Shown here: one piece after another, positions 8,510 to 14,117 of the stretch | Position numbering within the stretch: the first letter of the stretch is position 1 | Layout: the number at the start of each line of letters is the position of its first letter | NCBI GenBank assembly: GCA_946887085.1 | Contig: CAMPKG010000032.1 | Location: forward strand, 1-16,023 | Source: an uncultured Sphingobacteriales bacterium | GTDB taxonomy: Bacteria; Bacteroidota; Bacteroidia; Chitinophagales; Chitinophagaceae | Reading direction: 5' to 3' | DNA length: 16,023 nt | Program-made: the position numbers and the translations under genes | The notes under the pieces: model-generated | What the model was told of the DNA's origin: nothing | Databases searched by the model: none | Seen by the model: only the letters and a program-made list of their open reading frames with translations

Positions 8510-8526
8510 AAATGAGTATGTTATAT

Positions 8527-8563
8527 AAGCCCGTCGTCTTTCAAACGGCGGGCTTTCTTTTTT
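8527..8563 (+). terminator. Intrinsic terminator after the barrel protein gene
   Basis: An 11-bp stem (8527-8537 with 8545-8555, one G-U pair) is followed by a T-rich tract to 8563, starting 17 nt after the stop codon. Confidence 0.9.
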
Positions 8564-8607
8564 GGGGCACGGTTGTTGAATATCTTCAAACTCAGCATAC
8601 AATAAAT

Positions 8608-8636
8608 TTTGGATGCTTTTGTTTTTGTTATTTTTG
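8608..8636 (+). promoter_or_regulatory. Promoter of the mlaD-ostA unit
   Basis: TTTG at 8608-8611 and an exact TAnnTTTG element, TATTTTTG, at 8629-8636 are separated by 17 nt. The -7 element lies 27 nt before the ATG at 8664. It follows the preceding terminator, so the downstream pair has its own transcript. Confidence 0.7.
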
Positions 8637-8663
8637 CTCATATAAACGATACTTTTACCTTTT

Positions 8664-9617
8664 ATGAAATTTTCCAAAGAGGCCAGGATAGGATTGTTGG
8701 TTGCTATTTCGTTGTTGATCTTATTCGCGGGTTTTTACTTTTTGAAAGGCGCAAATTTGTTCTCGGGTGAAAATGAATATTATGTGTACTACGACGATGT
8801 GCAGGGCCTCCAACCCTCAGCCAGCGTACAGGTAAAAGGCCTGAATGTGGGCAGGGTATCAAAGATAGAGCTGAATGGCGGCGGTAAAGTGAAGGTGATA
8901 CTGGCGGTAAGCAAAAAAGTAAAGGTTGTAGAAGGATCGTCGGCCGACCTGTTGACCGCCGACCTGTTGGGTACCAAAGTGATAGACCTGAACGTAGGAA
9001 CAGGGTCCGGAGAACTGGAAGATGAGTCTGTATTGCCAGGCGCGGTAAAAGGTGGTGTACTCGACAATATATCAGTAGAGATACAACCGCTGATACATGA
9101 CGTTCGCCACGTGGTGGCAGTGCTCGATACTGTGATGATGGGAATCGATGAGATGCTGGATCCCGTAACACGCCAGCGCCTGCAGAATAGCGTGGCCTCC
9201 CTCGATGTGATGACCAGCAATTTTGCTCAACTTTCAGATAAACTTGTTAAAGAAAGTAACCAGATCGCCGGTATCCTGCGCAATACCAATAGCTTTACCG
9301 GGAATCTCGCCGACAATAACCAACAGATCAACCAGATCATCCGGAATGCCGATATGGCGGTTGACCAGTTTTCCAAAGCGCCCATCAACCAGACGGTAAA
9401 GGACCTGAATGCTACCGTACAGCAATTGCAGGGAGTTATTACCAAGATCAACGAAAACCAGGGCTCGCTGGGCCTGCTGGTGAACGATAAACAGCTATAT
9501 ACCAATTTGGCGGAAACCGTAAAAACGCTCGATCTGCTGCTGGCCGATATGAAGGCGCATCCCGCCCGTTATATAAACGTTACTATCTTTGGCAGGAAAA
9601 ACCAGGATACTCACTAA
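8664..9617 (+). CDS. MCE/MlaD-family lipid transport protein
   Basis: This 317-residue protein has a short cytoplasmic start, one N-terminal membrane helix (about residues 8-27) and an MCE domain at about 37-115. The domain carries family features such as GLQPSASVQVKGLNVGRV and ADLLGTKVIDL. The rest is a long helical region (about 140-300) rich in Gln and Asn, as in MlaD/YebT-type proteins that build a periplasmic lipid channel. MCE proteins bind phospholipid and normally work with an ABC permease and ATPase (MlaE, MlaF). Neither is present in the window, so they must be elsewhere or the protein acts differently. It is followed 15 bp later by the OstA-like gene in the same reading frame, almost certainly one operon. 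Confidence 0.9.
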   Translation: MKFSKEARIGLLVAISLLILFAGFYFLKGANLFSGENEYYVYYDDVQGLQPSASVQVKGLNVGRVSKIELNGGGKVKVILAVSKKVKVVEGSSADLLTADLLGTKVIDLNVGTGSGELEDESVLPGAVKGGVLDNISVEIQPLIHDVRHVVAVLDTVMMGIDEMLDPVTRQRLQNSVASLDVMTSNFAQLSDKLVKESNQIAGILRNTNSFTGNLADNNQQINQIIRNADMAVDQFSKAPINQTVKDLNATVQQLQGVITKINENQGSLGLLVNDKQLYTNLAETVKTLDLLLADMKAHPARYINVTIFGRKNQDTH

Positions 9618-9632
9618 ACCGATCTGCCCGGA

Positions 9633-11264
9633 TTGAACTCTTACCGCTTTTTATTTCTCCTTTGTGTTGCGTGCCTTTTCACGCAATACCGGTCGTTTGC
9701 CCAAAATAATGCAGATACGGCGGGTAAGGTGCCTATTGAAGTTATGCCAGGTACCGGAAGACTGCAATATCTGCAGACGGATACCGGGGCCATCAATAAG
9801 CTGATAGGTAATGTAATATTGAAGCAGGGCGAAAATCTGATGTATTGCGACAGCGCATATTTCAACCTGGATAAAAATACCGTTGAAGCATTTGGTAACG
9901 TTCGCGTGGTGCAGCCCGGCTCTGAAGCCACCAGCGATTACATGCGTTACATCGGCAACTCGAAGCTTGCCTACATGAAGAGCAATGTGATGCTGACGGA
10001 TGGCCAAAGCAACCTTTGGTCGGAGGAAGTGGAATATAATACAGCGACTAAGATAGGTGTGTACACCCAGGGCGGAACTGTGCAGAATGAAACAACTACA
10101 TTATCAAGCAATGCAGGCGTATACGATATGCGCAGTAAGAATGCGCGTTTCACCGGCGAGGTGATCGTTACAGATCCGGAGTACAACGTGGTGTCAGACG
10201 ATCTTGGCTATAATACTGAAACAAAGCTCGTCACTTTCTATTCCCCTTCGGTGGTTACCAGCGATAGTTCAGTACTAACCACCAGTGCAGGTACTTATGA
10301 TAGCAAGAACAAGATCGCGCACTTTACTGCGCGCTCTTCTGTGCTGAACAAGGAGCAATACCTGGAATCAGATACGCTGGACTATGACCGGATAACAGGT
10401 ATAGGCCTCGCGCGCGGTAACGTGATCGCCATAGACACGCTGCAAAAAACTACGCTGTACAGCGGCCGCTCCGATTATAATGAGAAAAAGAAAACAATGC
10501 TGGCTTCCATCAAGCCTGTATTGAAGCAAATGAACGGGAAGGATAGCCTTTTTATCCGCGCTGACACATTATACTCCGCGCCTATCCCTAAACTGGGAGA
10601 CAGCATCCAGGTAACACGCACCATCGGGAAGGGAAAGAATAAAAAAACAGTTACGGAATGGATACCTGATACAACTGCGGTTGATACTTCCGCGCCGCGC
10701 TATTTCATCGGTTATCACCACGTGAAAATATTTTCAGACTCGATGCAGGGTGTTTGCGATAGTATCAGCTATTCGCAGTCTGATTCCATCATTCGTATGG
10801 TGTATGACCCCGTTGTATGGTCGCGCGAAAGCCAGATAACAGGGGACACCATACTGCTGTACATGGACAGCAGCGAGTTGAGAAGAATATATGTACCCAA
10901 CAATGGTTTTATGATATCGCGGTCGGGGCCGGTACAGGCCAATTTGTTCGACCAGGTGCAGGGAAAGACCATCACAGGTAATTTGTCCAATAATACCATG
11001 ACCGATATGCTCGTCCGGCCGGAGGCGCAGGCCATTTACTATGCCCGGGATGAAGGGGGGGCATATATCGGAGTAAATGAAGCCACCAGCGAGCGCATGC
11101 GTATCCTGTTCAGGGATCAGGGGATCAATCGGATCATTTTCGAGCAGGATGTGAAACAGAAAATGACCCCCCTGGACGAGGCTGACCTCGGAAATATGAA
11201 ACTAAGCCGCTATCAATGGCATGCTGACAGGCGGCCCCAAAGCCTGGCTGAGTTGTTTGAGTAG
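9633..11264 (+). CDS. OstA/LptA-like lipopolysaccharide transport protein
   Basis: This 543-residue exported protein has a signal peptide (about residues 1-23, cleavage near FAQ/NN) and repeated beta strands of the OstA/LptA jelly-roll type. Examples are LIGNVILKQGENLMYCDSAY, VEAFGNVRVVQ, LWSEEVEYN and FTGEVIVTDPEYNVVSDDLGY. LptA-type proteins carry lipopolysaccharide across the periplasm. This one is far longer than E. coli LptA (about 185 residues) and is typical of the long Bacteroidota forms. The start must be non-ATG: the frame opens after the TAA at 9615-9617, and the first in-frame ATG falls after the signal peptide. TTG at 9633 keeps the signal peptide intact; CTG at 9624 is the only near alternative. 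It is cotranscribed with the MCE gene, which suggests linked lipid and lipopolysaccharide traffic. Confidence 0.85.
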   Translation: MNSYRFLFLLCVACLFTQYRSFAQNNADTAGKVPIEVMPGTGRLQYLQTDTGAINKLIGNVILKQGENLMYCDSAYFNLDKNTVEAFGNVRVVQPGSEATSDYMRYIGNSKLAYMKSNVMLTDGQSNLWSEEVEYNTATKIGVYTQGGTVQNETTTLSSNAGVYDMRSKNARFTGEVIVTDPEYNVVSDDLGYNTETKLVTFYSPSVVTSDSSVLTTSAGTYDSKNKIAHFTARSSVLNKEQYLESDTLDYDRITGIGLARGNVIAIDTLQKTTLYSGRSDYNEKKKTMLASIKPVLKQMNGKDSLFIRADTLYSAPIPKLGDSIQVTRTIGKGKNKKTVTEWIPDTTAVDTSAPRYFIGYHHVKIFSDSMQGVCDSISYSQSDSIIRMVYDPVVWSRESQITGDTILLYMDSSELRRIYVPNNGFMISRSGPVQANLFDQVQGKTITGNLSNNTMTDMLVRPEAQAIYYARDEGGAYIGVNEATSERMRILFRDQGINRIIFEQDVKQKMTPLDEADLGNMKLSRYQWHADRRPQSLAELFE

Positions 11265-11268
11265 TTTT

Positions 11269-11299
11269 TTTGATTGAAATAGAATAATTTATATTTTTG
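11269..11299 (+). promoter_or_regulatory. Promoter of the attenuator leader and aminotransferase-aspartate kinase operon
   Basis: TTTG at 11269-11272 and an exact TAnnTTTG element, TATTTTTG, at 11292-11299 are separated by 19 nt, the best-spaced promoter in the window. Transcription should begin near 11305, a few bases before the leader ORF and about 140 nt before the aminotransferase ATG. Confidence 0.72.
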
Positions 11300-11310
11300 C
11301 CCCCGTTAAA

Positions 11311-11358
11311 ATGGTCAGGAAGCTGCATAAGAATAAGAAACGGTTTGCCGAAAGGTAG
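11311..11358 (+). CDS. Putative lysine-rich attenuator leader peptide
   Basis: The ORF encodes MVRKLHKNKKRFAER, 15 residues with Lys at positions 4, 7, 9 and 10 plus three Arg and one His. Its ATG lies 11 nt after the -7 element, so it would be the first ORF on the transcript with almost no leader ahead of it. The last two codons of the Lys cluster (11335-11340) sit directly before segment 1 of the attenuator. The high basic content could also suggest a fragment of a small ribosomal-type protein, but no match is recognised. Confidence 0.42.
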   Translation: MVRKLHKNKKRFAER

Positions 11359-11368
11359 GCGCTGATTG

Positions 11369-11384
11369 TTATGTAGCTACATAA
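11369..11384. repeat. Perfect 16-bp palindrome in the leader
   Basis: TTATGTAGCTACATAA reads the same on both strands. In RNA it can form a 6-bp stem with loop AGCT, lying inside the loop of the proposed antiterminator. In DNA it has the form of an operator for a dimeric regulator. Which is true cannot be told from the sequence. Confidence 0.6.
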
Positions 11385-11391
11385 ATAATTC

Positions 11392-11422
11392 AAAAGCTTA
11401 CCGGGTTTGGTAAGCTTTTTTT
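11392..11422 (+). terminator. Intrinsic terminator 23 nt before the aminotransferase start
   Basis: A perfect 11-bp stem (11392-11402 with 11409-11419, loop GGGTTT) runs into a seven-T tract (11416-11422). It lies downstream of a promoter and upstream of the gene on the same strand, so it either acts as an attenuator for that gene, ends a small RNA, or ends the ostA transcript. Confidence 0.88.
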
Positions 11423-11445
11423 GTTTGATAAAGGAAATATACTAC

Positions 11446-12702
11446 ATGAGCCAGTTGAGCAATCTTGCTGAAACTTTGATCGGGTCCGAGATCGTAAAAC
11501 TCGGGAACGAGATCAGTGCCCGCATCCGTAATGGTGAAAAGATATACAACTACACCATAGGTGATTTTGATCCCACTATATTCCGCATTCCCACGGAACT
11601 GGAAGAAGGTATCATCAATGCGTACAGGCAAGGGTTTACCAACTATCCTCCCGGCGATGGTTTGTCGGAACTCCGCCACGCGGTCAGCGCTTTCATCAAA
11701 GAATATGAGGGGCTTGATTATAACATCGACGAAATACAGATAGCCAGCGGCGGGCGCCCGCTTATTTACTCACTGTTCCGCAGCATCGTCAATCCGGGCG
11801 ACAAAGTGATCTATGCTGTACCATCGTGGAACAACAACCATTATGTGCATATGAACGGCGGTGAGCATTGCATGATAGAAGCCTTGCCGGAGAATAACTT
11901 TATGCCTTTGGCCGCCGATATCGAGCCTCATATCAAAGGGGCATCCCTTATTTGCCTTTGCACGCCGCAGAACCCCACAGGTACCACAATGGGCAAAGAA
12001 GAGTTGGAACGCATCTGCGATATGGTGCTGCGGGAGAATGCAGGCCGCGGTGCCGATGAAAAGAAACTCTACGTGATGTTCGACCAGATGTACTTCACAC
12101 TCACCTATGGCGACACCATGCATTACAACCCTGTATCATTACGGCCGGAAATGAAACAGTACACGATTTTTGTGGATGGAATTTCCAAAGCTTTTGCCGC
12201 GACCGGTGTGCGTGTAGGTTGGGCGCTGGGTCCTGTTAAGGTAATAGCAAAAATGAAAGCCCTGCTGAGCCATATAGGCGCCTGGGCGCCAATGGCCGAA
12301 CAGCACGCTACTGCTATCTTCCTGAACGATACTACTGCGATAGACAAATACATACTTGCGCTACGCGCCGGGCTGAGCGAGCGACTGAACCGCATTTACG
12401 ATGGCTTTATGAAACTAAAGGCTAAAGGTTATGCGGTAGACGCCATCACACCACAGGCCGGGCTTTATCTTACTATCAGGTTCGATCTTGCAGGTAAATC
12501 ATTTAATGAAGATAAACTGGCCACGCAGGCTGATGTAACACAATACCTGCTTTCTGAGGCGCATGTCGCTGTGGTGCCGTTTTACGCTTTCGGTGCCAAC
12601 AGGCAGTCGCCATGGTACAGGCTGAGCGTAGGCACCTGCAAGCTGGAAGAAATAGGCGAAATGCTGGGACAACTCGAAGGCGCGCTCTCGCAACTACAAT
12701 AG
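11446..12702 (+). CDS. PLP-dependent aminotransferase, class I/II
   Basis: This 418-residue cytoplasmic enzyme is a fold-type I aminotransferase of the aspartate aminotransferase superfamily. The catalytic lysine is K248 in GISKAFAATGVRVGW, and the phosphate-binding R256 follows. N176 in CTPQNPTGT and D213 in FDQMYF contact the cofactor, and YPPGDGLSELR (67-77) and SGGRPLIYSLF form the cofactor loop. The C-terminal YRLSVG carries the likely carboxylate-binding arginine. The substrate is not certain; aspartate, or a diaminopimelate-pathway intermediate, fits the context. ATG at 11446 is preferred: an in-frame TTG at 11407 lies inside the terminator stem and adds 13 residues unlike the family N-terminus. 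The aspartate kinase gene follows after 30 bp with no terminator between, so both are likely controlled by the upstream attenuator. Confidence 0.9.
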   Translation: MSQLSNLAETLIGSEIVKLGNEISARIRNGEKIYNYTIGDFDPTIFRIPTELEEGIINAYRQGFTNYPPGDGLSELRHAVSAFIKEYEGLDYNIDEIQIASGGRPLIYSLFRSIVNPGDKVIYAVPSWNNNHYVHMNGGEHCMIEALPENNFMPLAADIEPHIKGASLICLCTPQNPTGTTMGKEELERICDMVLRENAGRGADEKKLYVMFDQMYFTLTYGDTMHYNPVSLRPEMKQYTIFVDGISKAFAATGVRVGWALGPVKVIAKMKALLSHIGAWAPMAEQHATAIFLNDTTAIDKYILALRAGLSERLNRIYDGFMKLKAKGYAVDAITPQAGLYLTIRFDLAGKSFNEDKLATQADVTQYLLSEAHVAVVPFYAFGANRQSPWYRLSVGTCKLEEIGEMLGQLEGALSQLQ

Positions 12703-12732
12703 GTTTTTTTGACTTTGAATTTTTAATTAAAA

Positions 12733-13995
12733 ATGCAGGTTTACAAATTCGGAGGCGCATCGATCGCCACTCCTGAGAACATGAAGGCATTAATGCCTGT
12801 TATCAAAGACAGCAAAGAGCCATTGATCATGGTTGTTTCAGCAATGGGCAAGACCACCAATGCACTGGAAGCTATTGTGAAAGCTGCCTGCGATAACCGA
12901 AAACAGGAGGCAATGGAACTGGCGCACGTATTGGAACATCAACATTTGGATTATGCAAAAGCCTTGCTGAATACTGATTACGCACAGGCTGAGAAGGCAC
13001 TGAATATTTTCTTTACGGAGTTGCAATGGGCGATTGACGAAGCAAGTCCTGATAAATACGACTATAGCTACGACCAGATAGTATGTATGGGTGAGCTGCT
13101 GTCGACAAGAATATTTTCATTCTACCTGCTACAGGAAGAATCAAATTTCGAATGGATAGATATACGCGATGTAATACGCACTGATGACACTTACCGCGAC
13201 GCGCGTGTTGATTGGGACTATTCGCAAAAGCAGGCGGAGCAGGTCATAGGCTCGGTATTAAAAAATGGAAAGAATGTCATCACACAGGGTTTTATTGGGG
13301 CAACTACTGACAATGCTTCTGTAACCCTGGGCCGCGAAGGTTCTGACTATACTGCTGCAATGCTGGCGGCTATGCTGAACGGTACGGGAGTGACAATCTG
13401 GAAAGATGTGGAAGGTTTGCAGAACGCAGATCCTAAGCTGTTTCCGAATACTGTAAAAATAGAAGCCATCACTTATCATGAAGTGATCGAGATGGCATTC
13501 TATGGGGCGCAGGTCATTCACCCGAAAACCATCAAACCGCTGCAGAACAACAGTATTCCGCTCTATGTTAAATGCTTCCTCGATAAAAACCTGAAGGGTA
13601 CCGTTATCAAGAATGAAGTGAACAGTATCTTCTATCCGCCGCTGATAGTGTTGAAGAAGAACCAGGTACTGCTGCAGGTAACTACGAAAGATTTTTCATT
13701 CATTACAGAAGATATCATCAGCGATATCTACGACATCTTCCACAGGCTGAACATAAAAGTGAACCTGATACAGAATGCAGCTATCAGCTTTGTCGCCTGT
13801 ATCGACAATAAGGAAGACAATGTGAAGAAAATGATCGCAGCATTGAGCGAGCAGTTTGATGTGCTGAGTAACGAAGATGTTGAACTATTGACCATCCGCC
13901 ACCATACTCCCGAGATCATCTTCGACATGACCAAGAGCCGGTATATACTGCTGGAACAAAAAACAAGGCACACCGTGCAGATGGTAATGAAATAA
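12733..13995 (+). CDS. lysC: Aspartate kinase (monofunctional, ACT-domain C-terminus)
   Basis: Aspartate kinase phosphorylates L-aspartate to aspartyl-4-phosphate, the entry step to lysine, diaminopimelate, threonine and methionine. The 420-residue protein has KFGGAS (residues 5-10), VVSAMGKTTNAL (34-45), GELLSTR (120-126), TLGREGSDYTAA (198-209), WKDVEG followed by ADP (223-234), and AFYGAQVIHPKT (255-266). Residues about 308-385 resemble the regulatory ACT region that normally binds lysine or threonine. KFGGAS and GREGSD differ slightly from the common KFGGTS and GRGGSD. No homoserine dehydrogenase domain is fused, so this is not ThrA or MetL. It is the second gene after the aminotransferase, with a 30-bp gap. 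The symbol lysC is used for the family; which end product controls it is not known. Confidence 0.92.
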   Translation: MQVYKFGGASIATPENMKALMPVIKDSKEPLIMVVSAMGKTTNALEAIVKAACDNRKQEAMELAHVLEHQHLDYAKALLNTDYAQAEKALNIFFTELQWAIDEASPDKYDYSYDQIVCMGELLSTRIFSFYLLQEESNFEWIDIRDVIRTDDTYRDARVDWDYSQKQAEQVIGSVLKNGKNVITQGFIGATTDNASVTLGREGSDYTAAMLAAMLNGTGVTIWKDVEGLQNADPKLFPNTVKIEAITYHEVIEMAFYGAQVIHPKTIKPLQNNSIPLYVKCFLDKNLKGTVIKNEVNSIFYPPLIVLKKNQVLLQVTTKDFSFITEDIISDIYDIFHRLNIKVNLIQNAAISFVACIDNKEDNVKKMIAALSEQFDVLSNEDVELLTIRHHTPEIIFDMTKSRYILLEQKTRHTVQMVMK

Positions 13996-14030
13996 AGCCC
14001 CCACCTAACCTCTCCCCAAAGGGGAGAAAC
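13996..14030 (+). repeat. C/G-rich hairpin repeat, copy A, after the aspartate kinase stop
   Basis: The core at 14006-14025 reads TAACCTC, then T, CCCCAA, A and GGGGA, and starts 10 nt after the stop codon. Inside it a perfect 7-bp hairpin (14011-14017 with 14021-14027) closes on AAA. Copy B on the other strand at 14083-14117 has the same core lacking two bases. Both copies are preceded by a CCC-rich stretch after the stop codon. Confidence 0.8.
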
Positions 14031-14049
14031 ATAATGGTATAAATAACAG

Positions 14050-14076
14050 TAAGCCTGCGCACAATGCGCAGGCTTA
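14050..14076. terminator. Central stem-loop between convergent aspartate kinase and hscA genes
   Basis: A perfect 12-bp stem (14050-14061 with 14065-14076) with a three-base loop (CAA) sits midway between two convergent genes, each about 45-55 nt away. It has no strong T-tract on either strand, so termination by this hairpin is likely but weaker evidence than for the other terminators here. Confidence 0.65.
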
Positions 14077-14082
14077 AAATAT

Positions 14083-14117
14083 TTCTCATCCCCTTGGGGG
14101 AGGTTAAGAGGGCCGGG
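14083..14117 (-). repeat. C/G-rich hairpin repeat, copy B, after the hscA stop
   Basis: Read on the - strand, the core at 14106-14089 is TAACCTCCCCCAAGGGGA, identical to copy A apart from two single-base deletions. It starts 11 nt after the hscA stop codon, against 10 nt for copy A after the aspartate kinase stop. The two copies face each other as an inverted repeat around the central stem-loop. Confidence 0.8.

Larger units (their letters stand above)
11300..11422 (+). promoter_or_regulatory. Candidate peptide-coupled transcription attenuator (lysine-rich leader)
   Basis: The leader between the promoter and the aminotransferase gene has four ordered segments. Segment 1 (11343-11349) pairs with segment 2 (11354-11360) as a 7-bp stem, with wobbles, closed by a GAAA loop. 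Segment 2 (GGTAGGC) can instead pair with segment 3 (11396-11402, GCTTACC), giving 7 bp with one G-U. Segment 3 is the 5' arm of the intrinsic terminator with segment 4 (11409-11419). Segment 1 lies in the last codons of a lysine-rich leader ORF, and its stop codon lies in segment 2. A ribosome stalled on the Lys codons would cover segment 1 and free 2 to pair with 3, preventing termination. A ribosome reaching the stop would cover 2 and allow termination. The pairings are seen in the sequence; the mechanism is inferred. Confidence 0.55.

Noticed and set aside
8569..8600. TTGAA-TATC-TTCAA hairpin before the MCE gene
   Set aside because: A 5-bp A/T-rich stem upstream of the promoter is too weak to call.
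8943..8972. 15-nt tandem repeat in the MCE gene (GCCGACCTGTTG twice)
   Set aside because: It encodes ADLLTADLLG, a normal-length conserved part of the MCE domain, so it is probably coding convergence.
8704..9171. 155-codon ORF antisense to the MCE gene
   Set aside because: The product is rich in Arg, Pro and Ser in the manner of shadow frames, with no recognisable motif.
11360..11390. Short similarity of the leader to SAM-II riboswitch words (GCGCTGATT and ATGTAGCTA)
   Set aside because: The order and the second P1 strand needed for the SAM-II pseudoknot are missing, and the shared words are short. I do not support a riboswitch call.
11407..11445. Earlier TTG start for the aminotransferase
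   Set aside because: It lies inside the terminator stem and adds 13 residues unlike the family; ATG at 11446 fits.
12719..12734. Perfect A/T palindrome just before the aspartate kinase start
   Set aside because: It is all A and T in an A/T-rich gap, so an RNA hairpin would be weak and chance is likely.
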